Of a stretch of 64,000 nt of DNA, positions 41,659-50,615 are shown one piece after another. Where the stretch lies: positions 134,304 to 198,303 of the forward strand of contig JAPPNP010000026.1 in assembly GCA_028873795.1 (NCBI GenBank), read 5' to 3'. Position 1 is the stretch's first letter. Every line of letters begins with the position of its first letter. The position numbers and the translations under genes were made by a program. Under the pieces are notes generated by a model. It saw only the letters and a list, made by a program, of their open reading frames with translations. It was not told where the DNA came from and made no database searches. Source of the DNA: Chloroflexota bacterium. Its GTDB lineage: Bacteria; Chloroflexota; UBA11872.

Positions 41659-42276
41659 TCAGGCCGCGTCCACTGCCTTGTAGCAGTAGGGGTGATGCGG
41701 CACCGGAATCAGACCCGTGGCTTCCAAGAAGCCGCGCGCCACTCCCGGTCCCATGAAGGCAAATGTCTTCCGCAGCACCTTGATCTTGTCTTCGGCGTCG
41801 TCGGGAAGCTGCCGCAGAAACGTCGCCAGGTCGCCGTGCTCGGCCTGGAGCGCGAGCACCGTGCGCGCGTTGGCGATGGCCGCGTCGATCTTCTTGGCGC
41901 TGCGGACCACGTTCGGGTCGTTCATCAGGCGCGTCACCTCGGCGGGGCCATAGGAAGCGACGGCGTCGATGTCGAAGGCGTCGTAGGCCCGGCGCAGACT
42001 CTCGCGCTTGTTCCAGATGAGCGTCCAGCTCAGACCGGCGTGGAAGACCTCCAGCATCATCCGCTCGAAATACTCGCGGTCGTCAGCCGGAGGCTCGCCC
42101 CAGAATTCGTCGTGATAGATCGTCAAGTCCGGGTTGCGCTGGGCCCACTCGCAGCGCATCGTCTGCCCGGCCGCGCGGCGCAGACCGGCGTCGGTCATGT
42201 CCTCCGGCGTGGCGGACTTGCGCAGCTTCACGCGGCGCGGCGGCACTACCTCGTCCGGCCGGCGTCGGGTTGCCAT
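41659..42276 (-). CDS. tag: DNA-3-methyladenine glycosylase I
   Basis: 205 residues. Typical Tag features: MRCEWAQRNPDLTIYHDEFWGEP with the first zinc-binding Cys and His, LEVFHAGLSWTLIWNKRE with the substrate-pocket Trp, and FMGPGVARGFLEATGL followed by HHPYCYK, which provides the remaining zinc ligands. It removes 3-methyladenine from alkylated DNA. An N-terminal extension of about 40 basic residues is not part of the core fold. Confidence 0.92.
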   Translation of the reverse strand: MATRRRPDEVVPPRRVKLRKSATPEDMTDAGLRRAAGQTMRCEWAQRNPDLTIYHDEFWGEPPADDREYFERMMLEVFHAGLSWTLIWNKRESLRRAYDAFDIDAVASYGPAEVTRLMNDPNVVRSAKKIDAAIANARTVLALQAEHGDLATFLRQLPDDAEDKIKVLRKTFAFMGPGVARGFLEATGLIPVPHHPYCYKAVDAA

Positions 42277-42341
42277 ACAGCCTCCTGGGCAGGCGTCGTC
42301 GTGAACTCCGAGAGTAGCGGCCCGCGGCGATGCCCGGCCAC

Positions 42342-43580
42342 CTACGGTCCCACGACGACGCGGTGATACCGCTTGCGCCCGGCCCGCAGCAACAGGCCGT
42401 CGTCCGGCACCTGGGAATGGGTGACGGTGGCCTCCGCGTCCTCGGCGCGGGCTTCGCCGACGTACGCCCCACCCTGGGCGATCAGGCGGCGCGCGGCCGC
42501 CCGTGACGGCGCAAGTCCGGTGCGCACCAGCAGGTCGACCACAGAGATGCCCGCGTCAAGCTCGGCGGCGGCCACCAGGGTCGTTGGCACCGCGTCGGCG
42601 TCACCTGCCGCCGCGGCAAAGAGCGACCGGGCCGATTCGCGCGCGGCGTCGGCCGCCTCGCGGCCGTGCACGGTCGCCGTCACGTCGTGCGCTAGCGCCT
42701 GCTTGGCGCGGCGGACATCCGGCCCGCGCAGGTCGCGCAGCTCGGCAACTTCCGACATCGGCAGCGTCGTCAACATCCCCAGCGCCTGCGGCACGAGCGC
42801 GTCGGCCAGGTTGATCCAGTGCTGGTAGAAATCGAACGGTGACGTGCGGTCGGCGTCCAGCCACACCGCGCCCGCCGCGGTCTTGCCCATCTTGGCGCCT
42901 TCTGCCGTCGTCAGCAGCGGGGCCACGAGGCCGAAGGCCTGCGTGCGCTCCACGCGGCGAATCAGGTCGACGCCGGCCAGGATGTTGGACCACTGATCGC
43001 TGCCGGCGATCTGCAGCGTGCAGTCGTATTCGCGGTAGAGATGCAGGAAGTCGTAGGCCTGCAGCAGCCGGTAGTTCAACTCGATGAAATTCAGGTTTTC
43101 GCCGGCCTCCAGGCGGTTGCGATAGGTGTCGGTCGCCAGCATCTCGTTCACGCTGAAGTGGCGGCCGATGTCCCGCAGAAATCCCAGGTAGCCCAGCTCC
43201 GAAAGCCAGTCGGCGTTGTTGAGCACCAGGGCGTCGCCCTCGCTGAGGTCGACGAACCGCTCCAATTGGGTGCGAATCGCGGCCACGTTCGCCGCCACGT
43301 CCGCTTCCGTGAGCAGCGCCCGGGTGTCCAGCCGGTCCGAAGGGTCGCCGATCATCCCCGTGCCGCCGCCCGCGATCAGGATGGGCCGGTGGCCCGCCTG
43401 TTCAAGGTGGTGCGCCATCATCAGCGTCACCAGGTGGCCGGCGGTCAGACTCGACGCGGTGGGGTCGAACCCGACGTAAAACGTGAGCGGCCGATCGAAG
43501 GCGCGGCGCAGCGCGGCGGCGTCGCTGGCGGCCGAGATCAGGCCGCGCGCGTCGAGAACGTCAAAGGCATTGGCAGGCAT
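42342..43580 (-). CDS. tyrS: Tyrosyl-tRNA synthetase
   Basis: 412 residues from ATG 43580; upstream in-frame codons have no support. Class I catalytic core: YVGFDPTASSLTAGHLVTLM carries the HIGH-like motif, NADWLSELGYLGFLRDIG, the tyrosine-binding LLQAYDFLHLY and GSDQWSNI, and KMGKT as the KMSKS loop. A C-terminal S4 RNA-binding domain follows (ISVVDLLVRTGLAPSRAAARRLIAQGG). The 200 bp upstream contain no T-box signature (no conserved specifier or TGGNACC-type antiterminator). Confidence 0.95.
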   Translation of the reverse strand: MPANAFDVLDARGLISAASDAAALRRAFDRPLTFYVGFDPTASSLTAGHLVTLMMAHHLEQAGHRPILIAGGGTGMIGDPSDRLDTRALLTEADVAANVAAIRTQLERFVDLSEGDALVLNNADWLSELGYLGFLRDIGRHFSVNEMLATDTYRNRLEAGENLNFIELNYRLLQAYDFLHLYREYDCTLQIAGSDQWSNILAGVDLIRRVERTQAFGLVAPLLTTAEGAKMGKTAAGAVWLDADRTSPFDFYQHWINLADALVPQALGMLTTLPMSEVAELRDLRGPDVRRAKQALAHDVTATVHGREAADAARESARSLFAAAAGDADAVPTTLVAAAELDAGISVVDLLVRTGLAPSRAAARRLIAQGGAYVGEARAEDAEATVTHSQVPDDGLLLRAGRKRYHRVVVGP

Positions 43581-43780
43581 GGTGAAGCTCGCTGTGGAAG
43601 GCGCCTGGCGTTGGCGCCGGCATACGTCGGATGGCGCGCCACGGGGGGACACGCACAGCCGGCGGTGTGTCGCTAGGCGACGACCGCCGGCCGCCTATAT
43701 GCCCGGCGCTTGCGGGACTTCGAGGCATTCCAAACAGCCATGGACGATGCTAGGCGGCGGCTGCCCGCACCGTCAATGGC

Positions 43781-45133
43781 TCAATGGTGCTGCGAACACT
43801 GCTCGGCCCACCCGTCCTCCACCAGCGCGCGGACCGTTTCGCTTCCCGCCTGCACGGCCTGCAGCCGGGCATTCTCCATCCGTTCCAGGGCCGATTGCGG
43901 GCTCTCAACGCCGGTGGGTCCCATCAGCGAGGCCCAGGCGCTGGCTTCGGCGGTCACGGCGCGGATCTCCGCCTCGAAACAGGCAGCCTCCGATGGAACG
44001 TATTGCTGGTCATGGAAGTCCGCCAGGTGTTGCAGCTCGTGGGCGAGGACGGCCGCCACGGCTTCGAGGCGTTCGTCTTGGAGGGCGCGGCTGACGGCGA
44101 TGCGCGACGGGGCCGTGAACGAGGCGAACACGTTGGGTGCGAGCGACCGGAAACGGATTGGGGCCGAATATTCGGCGGCGGCCTTTAGGCCTGGCGCGGC
44201 CGACGGCACCCCCTCCAGCAGCCGGAGCGCTTCGGCCAGCGTGTCGTCGACGACGTTGTAGGTCCGCTCCGTTGCGGTGGCGAGGACAGTGGCCGCGTAG
44301 ACCTCTTCCCCATCGCGCCGGTCCAGCATGCGCGTGTCGTCATGCGCGTGCGGCGCGACCACCGGCGAGTCGCCGAGGAGCAGGTCCTTGTAGTGATCGC
44401 CGCTGTTGACCAGCACCACCGTGCCAACTGGCTGGCCGCCGTCGACCGCTTCCACCCAGTGCTGCAGCGCCGTGCGCTGGAAGCGCTGCACCACGAACGG
44501 ACCGAAGGTTTCGGGGTACGACATGGGCAGTCCGTGGAGTTCGATGGCGGCATCCACGCTTTCGACCTCGATGGGATTGGCGAGGAACGCCTGCGTGATG
44601 GCCGCATCGGTCATCCAGCCCATCCGCACGGCCCGTGCGTCGGCGAGCGAGGTCGAATCGTCGGGTTCGGTGCGGGGAATCGAGCGGGCATAGAGCGCGT
44701 CGTCGTACCCCGCCTCACGCAGGATCTCAAAGATGTTGGCCAGCTGGACCCTCTGCTCGTCCGGCGACCATTGCATCAGCGCACGCTGGGTGAGCTGATA
44801 GATGAAACCGCCCGGGCCGATCCAGGGTCGCGAGGACGGATATCCCATCACGTCGACGCCGCCGTAGCGGACGAACGCGTCGAAGAACCGCGGCCCGTCG
44901 GCAAAGTTGCGCACGCCGAAGCCCGCGCCGTCCTCGCCCAGTCCCGGATAGAACCGGCCAGACGGGACGACGATCGCCACGGGAGCCCCATGTTTGGCGG
45001 TGTCGACCTCGGGCTCGGCGGCGGCGGCGGTGCTCGATGCCGCCACGGCGACGATGAGTCCAAGCCCCAACGCGACCGCTCGGCTTCGCCGCAGCCAGCC
45101 GCGGCCCGCCTGCCCGGTCGAATTCTGCGGCAC
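43781..45133 (-). CDS. Secreted putative zinc metallopeptidase with N-terminal GG/GxP module
   Basis: 450 residues from GTG 45133. Signal peptide (RRSRAVALGLGLIVAVAASS...AAAA). Residues 59-250 form the same module as the serine hydrolase at 34919: GRFYPGLGEDGAGFGVRN, VRYGGVDVMGYPSSRP, FIYQLTQRALMQWSPDE and the second unit LHGLPMSYPETFGPFVVQRF. The C-terminal part contains the zinc motif H365-E-L-Q-H369 in AAVLAHELQHLADFHDQQ, with a possible third ligand at E387. Probable extracellular peptidase, substrate unknown. It is divergent from selD, with only 54 bp between the starts. Confidence 0.75.
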   Translation of the reverse strand: MPQNSTGQAGRGWLRRSRAVALGLGLIVAVAASSTAAAAEPEVDTAKHGAPVAIVVPSGRFYPGLGEDGAGFGVRNFADGPRFFDAFVRYGGVDVMGYPSSRPWIGPGGFIYQLTQRALMQWSPDEQRVQLANIFEILREAGYDDALYARSIPRTEPDDSTSLADARAVRMGWMTDAAITQAFLANPIEVESVDAAIELHGLPMSYPETFGPFVVQRFQRTALQHWVEAVDGGQPVGTVVLVNSGDHYKDLLLGDSPVVAPHAHDDTRMLDRRDGEEVYAATVLATATERTYNVVDDTLAEALRLLEGVPSAAPGLKAAAEYSAPIRFRSLAPNVFASFTAPSRIAVSRALQDERLEAVAAVLAHELQHLADFHDQQYVPSEAACFEAEIRAVTAEASAWASLMGPTGVESPQSALERMENARLQAVQAGSETVRALVEDGWAEQCSQHH

Positions 45134-45187
45134 GGACTACACCCTTTGGAGCCATGCGGCGCCTCCCGCGTACTGTAGATTGCCAGA

Positions 45188-46273
45188 ATGACCTCGGATG
45201 TGACGCGACCCAAGCTCACGCGGTATTCGCCCGGCGCCGGCTGAGCCTGCAAGCTCAGCCCGACCGAGTTGGCGCACGTGATGCGCCGCATGCCGCAGAT
45301 GGCGCACGTCGACCTGTTGGTGGACGCCGCCACGATGGACGACGCCGCCGTCTATCGGGTGCGCGACGACCTCGCCATCGTGGCGACGATCGACGTCTTC
45401 ACGCCCATCGTCGACGACCCCTACGACTTTGGCGCCATCGCGGCGGCGAATGCCCTCAGCGACGTCTACGCGATGGCCGCCACGCCGTTATTTGCGCTCA
45501 ACCTTGCCGGGTTTCCGCGCGACACGCTCTCACTCGACGTGCTGGCTGAAATCCAGCGCGGCGGCGCCGACACGGTGCTCGAGGCGGGCGCCGTCGTCGC
45601 TGGCGGGCACTCCGTGGACGATCCGGTACCGAAATACGGCATGGCGGTTGTCGGCGCGGCGCATCCGGATGCGCTCATCACCAACGCCGGGGCGCGTCCC
45701 GGCGACCTGCTGGTGCTCACCAAACCCATCGGCACGGGCGTCATCAGCACCGCGCTCAAGCACGACGCCGCGCCGCCGGAGGCGTTGGACGCCGCCGTGG
45801 CCAGCATGCGGACGCTGAATCGAGCGGCCGCCGACGCCGCGTCCAGGTTCGGCGCCCACGCCATGACGGATGTCACCGGCTACGGGCTCTTGGGGCATCT
45901 GCGCGAAATGATGCAGGCCAGCGGCTGCTCGGCCACCGTGTTTGCCGACCAGGTGCCGGTGTTCCCGGGAGTGCGCGACCTAATCGCGGCGGACGAGGTG
46001 CCGGGTGGTACGGAGCGCAACCTCGCCGCGCTCGACGGCCAGGTGGAGTGGGCGGCGGAGCTGCCCATCGCGGAGCGGCTGCTGCTCGCCGACGCCCAAA
46101 CGAGCGGGGGGCTGCTCATCGCCATTCCGCCGGAGGATGAGCACGCGCTTCGCGAAGCGCTTGCCGGGGCGGGTGTGACGGCCGCGGCCACCGTCGGGCG
46201 GGTGGTTGCCCGGCGCGAGGCGCCGCTGGAGGTGAGCCTCTCGCGACTGGAGCCCGACATTGCCACCCGCTGA
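45188..46273 (+). CDS. selD: Selenide, water dikinase (selenophosphate synthetase), selenocysteine-containing
   Basis: 361 residues if the in-frame TGA at 45242-45244 is read as selenocysteine. From ATG 45188 the N-terminus translates MTSDVTRPKLTRYSPGAG-U-ACKLSP, which matches the SelD active-site loop (Y-S-x-G-A-G-C/U-x-C-K), with Sec19 in the catalytic position and K22 present. The remainder has DVFTPIVDDPYDFGAIAAANALSDVYAMAATP, AGGHSVDDPVPKYGMAV and TDVTGYGLLGHLREM. Reaction: ATP + selenide to selenophosphate. A conventional start at 45269 would delete the catalytic loop and leave an inactive enzyme. It overlaps the arsA-like gene by 14 bp. A hairpin downstream of the UGA may be the SECIS element. 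Confidence 0.9.
45242..45244 (+). other. Selenocysteine UGA codon of selD
   Basis: TGA in frame, at the position of the catalytic Cys/Sec of SelD, flanked by GAG and ACK. Open coding continues on both sides. Confidence 0.85.
45271..45287 (+). promoter_or_regulatory. Candidate bacterial SECIS hairpin
   Basis: GGCGCA-CGTGA-TGCGCC, 6-bp stem with a 5-base loop having G in its second position. The loop begins 33 bases after the UGA. Distance and size fit bacterial SECIS elements. Confidence 0.5.
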
Positions 46274-47477
46274 CGACGCCCGCGTCATCCTCTATACGGG
46301 CAAGGGCGGCGTGGGGAAGACTAGCGTCGCCGCCGCCGCCGCCCTGCGCTGCGCCGAGCGTGGCGCGCGCACCATCGTGCTCAGCACGGATGCCGCGCAC
46401 AGTCTGGGCGACTCGCTCGACCAACCGCTGGGCCCCGAGCCGATCAAGGTGGCCGAGCGCCTGTGGGCGCAGGAATGCGACATCTACTACAACCTCGAAA
46501 CCTATTGGGGCACCGTGCAGTCCTGGGTCGAGGCGCTGCTCACCTGGCGCGGCGTCAGCGATCTGCTGGCCGAGGAGATCGCCGTGCTCCCGGGCATGGA
46601 GGAGCTCGCCAATCTGCTCTGGATCACCCGTCACGTCGAGTCCGGCGACTTCGACGTGGTGATCGTGGACTGCGCGCCGACGGGCGAGACGCTGCGCCTG
46701 CTGGCGTTTCCCGAAGTCGGTCGCTGGTGGATGGACAAGCTGCTGCCGATCAACCGTCAGCTCGCCCGCATGGTCCGCCCCATGGCGCGGCGCGTCACCG
46801 ACCTACCGCTGCCGGAAGACTCGGTCTTCGTGGCCATGGGCGAGCTGGTCGAGGAGTTGGAGAAGCTGCGGGAGTTGCTCACGCGTCCGGGCCAATCGAC
46901 TGTCCGGATCGTGGTGAACCCGGAGAAGATGGTCATTCGCGAGGCCCAGCGCAGCTACACCTACCTGACGCTCTACGACCACATCACCGATGCGCTGGTC
47001 GTGAACCGGCTCGTCCCGACCGACGCCACCGGCGACTTTGTCGCGAGTTGGCGCCGCATGCAGCAGCGCTATATGGGCGAAATCCACTCGATGTTCGACC
47101 CCGTGCCGGTGCTGCAGATTCCGCACTTCCCGGAGGAAGTGGTCGGCCTGGACCGACTGCGGGCGATGGGCGAACGGATGCATGGGGATCAGGATCCGGC
47201 CGCCGTGCTCGTCCGGGAGCGGCCCTATCACATCGCCCAGATCGACGGCGAGTTTGAGTTTCAGATTCCGGCGCCCTTCATCGACCGGCGCGACGCGGCG
47301 CTGATCCGGCGCGGCGACGAGCTGGTGGTTCGCATGGGCGCGGCGCGACGCAACATCGTGCTGCCGCGCGCCCTGGCCCGCATGGAGCATCAACGGGCGC
47401 GGCTCGAGGAGGGCCAGCTGCGGATCAGGTTCGCGCCGCGACCCTCGGCCGCGGCGCCGCCAGACGCCGCCGATTAA
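46260..47477 (+). CDS. ArsA/GET3-family ATPase
   Basis: 405 residues from TTG 46260. Deviant Walker A GKGGVGKT at residues 14-21, STDAAHSLGDSL (switch I), and VIVDCAPTGETLRLL (Walker B/switch II). One ATPase unit only, followed by a C-terminal beta domain with YHIAQIDGEFEFQIP, as in many bacterial homologues with an HSP20-like end. Classical ArsA powers arsenite export through ArsB, which is absent here; bacterial single-unit homologues have other, mostly unknown roles. Overlap with selD is notable because both concern oxyanion/metalloid chemistry, but this link is only inference. Confidence 0.85.
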   Translation: MPPADDARVILYTGKGGVGKTSVAAAAALRCAERGARTIVLSTDAAHSLGDSLDQPLGPEPIKVAERLWAQECDIYYNLETYWGTVQSWVEALLTWRGVSDLLAEEIAVLPGMEELANLLWITRHVESGDFDVVIVDCAPTGETLRLLAFPEVGRWWMDKLLPINRQLARMVRPMARRVTDLPLPEDSVFVAMGELVEELEKLRELLTRPGQSTVRIVVNPEKMVIREAQRSYTYLTLYDHITDALVVNRLVPTDATGDFVASWRRMQQRYMGEIHSMFDPVPVLQIPHFPEEVVGLDRLRAMGERMHGDQDPAAVLVRERPYHIAQIDGEFEFQIPAPFIDRRDAALIRRGDELVVRMGAARRNIVLPRALARMEHQRARLEEGQLRIRFAPRPSAAAPPDAAD

Positions 47478-47483
47478 GCACCC

Positions 47484-47513
47484 GGCGCCCAGGCGGTGAA
47501 TCGCCTGGGCGCC
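47484..47513. terminator. Perfect 12-bp hairpin between convergent genes
   Basis: GGCGCCCAGGCG, 6-base loop, CGCCTGGGCGCC, 7 bp after the arsA-like stop. A second 9-bp hairpin (CCATCGCCG-gtc-CGGCGATGG, 47525-47545) faces the crp-like gene. Neither has a T-tract. Confidence 0.6.
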
Positions 47514-47555
47514 TGAAGATCCTTCCATCGCCGGTCCGGCGATGGGGGGGGTGGG

Positions 47556-48227
47556 CTACGTCCCCGTGGGGTAGTAGCCCAGGAGCTGCTGGAGCTTCGA
47601 GAGGCTCAGAATGGAGATCAGTCGCTTACGCCCTTGCGCGGGGGCCAGGGCGCCCGCCCGCCGCAGCGTGCTGATGGCCAGGCTCACGCTTTCGCGCACC
47701 GTGCCGAGGCGTTGCGCCAGCTCTTCGTGCGTCACTTCCAGGTCCGTCGTGCCCTCGCGTTCGGCCATCTGCAGCAGGGCCAGCGCCACCGAGTCGGCCA
47801 CGCTGGCCAGGGCCGTGTGGCTCGCCCGCGTCTCAACCGCAGCCAGGCGCCGAACCTGCGATCGGACGAGCTCGACGCCGAAGGTTGGGTACTTGCGCAA
47901 CAGACGCTGAAAGGAGGCCCCTTCGAGCCAGGCCACATGCGCCGGCGCATCGGCCTCGATGAACGTGCGCTCGTGGGCCTCGCTTGGGAAGAGGTTCTCG
48001 AACCAATCACCCTGCCGCAGGGATGCCGCGGCCAGCTGCTTGCCCTTCGGGCTAAGCCGCCACACGGTGATCGCCCCGTCGCACACGATGCCGACCCGCG
48101 GACGGTCCACGGCTGGATCCATCACGAGGTCGCCGGCGCGATAGGTCGCCGGGTGCGCGCCTTCGGCGCGTAGATTCGCCATGAGCTTCGCGCCCACGGT
48201 CCGGTCTCCGTCAGTGTTCGACGACAT
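47556..48227 (-). CDS. Crp/Fnr-family transcriptional regulator
   Basis: 223 residues from ATG 48227. N-terminal cyclic-nucleotide-binding-type beta barrel (YRAGDLVMDPAVDRPRVGIV, LRQGDWFENLFP), a long dimerisation helix (LLRKYPTFGVELVRSQVRRLA) and a C-terminal winged helix (LEVTHEELAQRLGTVRESVSLAISTLRRAGAL). No cluster-ligating cysteines, so it is not Fnr-like. The cAMP-contacting residues are not clearly conserved; the effector is unknown. It is separate from the downstream two-component genes by 124 bp and convergent with the ArsA-like gene. Confidence 0.88.
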   Translation of the reverse strand: MSSNTDGDRTVGAKLMANLRAEGAHPATYRAGDLVMDPAVDRPRVGIVCDGAITVWRLSPKGKQLAAASLRQGDWFENLFPSEAHERTFIEADAPAHVAWLEGASFQRLLRKYPTFGVELVRSQVRRLAAVETRASHTALASVADSVALALLQMAEREGTTDLEVTHEELAQRLGTVRESVSLAISTLRRAGALAPAQGRKRLISILSLSKLQQLLGYYPTGT

Positions 48228-48351
48228 TGTCGACCACTCCTCCGTTTAGCACGGGCGACGTCCGCCACGTCATGGGGAGCATAGGCCGCCGCCCCGGAAG
48301 AATCATGAGAATAGGGTGAGGACGTGACGCTGGCCCCAATGGGCTCGTGCG

Positions 48352-49791
48352 TCAGATCTGATACCGCACATCCGCGTGGTCGTCCGTCGGGCTGGGGTCA
48401 CCGTCCGCGGGCAGACGCACCTCGAAGACCGCGCCGCCAAGCTCGCTGCGTCCCGCCTCCACGCTTCCCCCATGCGCTTCGGCCACGCGCTTGACGATCG
48501 TCAGGCCCAGCCCCGTGCCGCCGGTCGCACGCGACCGCGACGTATCCACTCGATAGAACCGCTCGAAGATGTGGGGCACGTGCTCGGGGTCGATACCGCG
48601 GCCGTCGTCCGCCACCACGAGCCGTGCCATGCCGTTGTGCCGACGCACGTCAACCTCGATCCGCCCGGCCGGCTCCGTCGCCGCGATGGCGTTCTGCACC
48701 AGGTTTCGCAACGCGCGTTCCAGCTTGTCGACGTCGCCAGAGACCAGCACCTCGCCGTCCCCTTGCACTTGCAGCTCGCGGCTGCCGGCCAGCGATTCGA
48801 GGTCGTGGACGGCGCGCTCGGCGAGGGCGCGCACCTCCACGGGCTCGAATCGCATTTCCGTCGCGGCGTCCAACTCGGCGATCGCCAGGAGATCGTCCAC
48901 GATCCGCTGCATGCGCGTGGCTTCGCGCAGGATCGCGCCCGCGGCCTCATCATCGTCGCCGGCTGATGCACCGCGGCACAGGATCTCGGCATTGCCGCGA
49001 ATCACGGTCAACGGCGTCTTCAGCTCATGCGACGCGTCGGCCAGGAACCGGTGCTGCGAGGTCACCAACTGCTCGATCGAGTCGAGCATCCGGTTAAAGG
49101 TCCGACCCAGCGTCTTGATTTCGTCTCCGCCCTTCCCAACCTCGATCCGTCGGCTAAGGTCCCCGACCTGATAGATCGCCTCTGCGGTGCGCGTCAGGGC
49201 CTTGACCGGGTTCATCGACTTGCGCGTGAGGTACAAGCCGCTCACCAGGGCCACGGCAACCACGCCGGCCATCCCGCCAAGCAGATAGCCATGGAAGGGC
49301 AGAATGGCGCCCTCGGCGACGTCGACTGAGCTCGCGACCTGCAGCACCCCCTCGATCCGGCCCTGCCACACGATCGGAGCAACCAGGACGCGCATCCGGC
49401 TGCCGTCCTGCAATCGCACGTCCTCGAACTGCTCTTCTCCCGTGCGCAGCGCCTCGTATACCCCCGGAGTCACGGGCAGCTGCCGTCCTTGCAGATTCGC
49501 CGACGTCATTTCGGGTATGCCGGACGGGTTTACGAATTGGTGGTAGATGTCGGGCTGCGCCAGCTGCGTCGTGATCGCGTCCGGGAGGAGGCGCAGCGTC
49601 GGCTGCACGCCCGCGATCGGCTGGCCCGCCTCGCCGAGTTCCAGCACGTGACCCGCACGGCCTTGCAGCGCCACGTCCACGTCGCTCCGCACCCGCGCCG
49701 CAAGGAGAAAGTGCAGCAGCAGTCCAAATCCGAGCACCGTGACCACCACGAAGCCCACGTACCAAAGGGCGAGCTTGAGCCGAATGCTCAC
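48352..49791 (-). CDS. Sensor histidine kinase
   Basis: 479 residues from GTG 49791 (AGGAGG upstream), overlapping the response regulator stop (GTGA). Two transmembrane helices (about 8-30 and 180-200) enclose a periplasmic sensor region of about 150 residues. A HAMP segment precedes HisKA with phospho-His in LADASHELKTPLTVIRG. The ATPase domain has N-box LVQNAIAAT, G1 VVADDGRGIDP, F-box IFERFYRVD and G2 GTGLGLTIVKR. It pairs with the adjacent OmpR-type regulator. The signal is unknown. Confidence 0.95.
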   Translation of the reverse strand: MSIRLKLALWYVGFVVVTVLGFGLLLHFLLAARVRSDVDVALQGRAGHVLELGEAGQPIAGVQPTLRLLPDAITTQLAQPDIYHQFVNPSGIPEMTSANLQGRQLPVTPGVYEALRTGEEQFEDVRLQDGSRMRVLVAPIVWQGRIEGVLQVASSVDVAEGAILPFHGYLLGGMAGVVAVALVSGLYLTRKSMNPVKALTRTAEAIYQVGDLSRRIEVGKGGDEIKTLGRTFNRMLDSIEQLVTSQHRFLADASHELKTPLTVIRGNAEILCRGASAGDDDEAAGAILREATRMQRIVDDLLAIAELDAATEMRFEPVEVRALAERAVHDLESLAGSRELQVQGDGEVLVSGDVDKLERALRNLVQNAIAATEPAGRIEVDVRRHNGMARLVVADDGRGIDPEHVPHIFERFYRVDTSRSRATGGTGLGLTIVKRVAEAHGGSVEAGRSELGGAVFEVRLPADGDPSPTDDHADVRYQI

Positions 49792-50489
49792 GCGGCCTCC
49801 TGGCGCAGCACGTAGCCAACCCCTCGCACCGTGTGAATCAAGCGCGGGTGGCCATTCGTCTCCAGCTTGCGTCTGAGGTAGCCCACGTACACGTCCACCA
49901 CGTTGGAAACGGCCCGGGGCTGATAGCCCCACATGCGATCGAGCAATTCTCCCCGCGTAAGCACGCGTCCCGGCTGTTCCATCAACGCGCGCAAGAGCTC
50001 AAACTCGGTTTGCGTCAGGCTCACGGGCTCGCCCATGGCGGTAACCTCTCGCGCGCCGAGGTCCATTTGCACGCTGTCAAAGGCCAGCACCCGGCGTTCG
50101 GCCGGCCCATGTCGACGCAGCAGCGCCCGGACCCGGGCGACCAACTCGCCAAAGGTGAAGGGCTTGGGCAAATAGTCGTCGGCCCCGGCGTCAAGGCCGC
50201 GTATGCGATCCGCCACGCGGTCCCGGGCCGTCAGGAACAGCACCGGAACGTCGTTCTTCGCCCGAACCTGGCTGAGCACGTCGAAGCCGTCGAGCCCCGG
50301 CATCATCACGTCCAGGATCACCACGTCGGCTGCGCCGGCGTTGATGGCCGCGAGCGCCTGCACGCCATTTGAGGCGACCCGTACGTCGAATCCCTCGATG
50401 CTCAGGCCGCGGCGCAGCATGTTGAGGATCTCGGGGTCGTCATCAACTGCCAAGACTCGGGGCGTGGGTTTAACTTCGAGGCGCGCCAT
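49788..50489 (-). CDS. OmpR/PhoB-family response regulator
   Basis: 233 residues. Receiver domain with acidic pocket VDDDPE, phospho-acceptor D60 in VVILDVMMPGLDG, T in LFLTARD and K in YLPKPF. The C-terminal winged helix of the OmpR class ends with VDVYVGYLRRKLE and LIHTVRGVGYVLR. It controls genes in response to the downstream kinase; the two are translationally coupled. Confidence 0.96.
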   Translation of the reverse strand: MARLEVKPTPRVLAVDDDPEILNMLRRGLSIEGFDVRVASNGVQALAAINAGAADVVILDVMMPGLDGFDVLSQVRAKNDVPVLFLTARDRVADRIRGLDAGADDYLPKPFTFGELVARVRALLRRHGPAERRVLAFDSVQMDLGAREVTAMGEPVSLTQTEFELLRALMEQPGRVLTRGELLDRMWGYQPRAVSNVVDVYVGYLRRKLETNGHPRLIHTVRGVGYVLRQEAA

Positions 50490-50615
50490 GTGCCGCCGGC
50501 CTATCGCGTCGGAGGCACGGCGGGGCCTGGGTACCGCCCGACGTCATCGTGCCTCGGCCTTGTCGCCATGCCGCTCTGCATCCGACTGCCTGCCGGCAGT
50601 GTAGTGATCCGAGCC

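Noticed and set aside
43581-43780. T-box leader for tyrS
   Set aside because: No conserved T-box or antiterminator sequence and no specifier stem could be found in the 200 bp upstream.
45269-46273. selD starting at TTG 45269
   Set aside because: It would lack the catalytic Sec/Lys loop, which is encoded just upstream across a TGA that fits selenocysteine.
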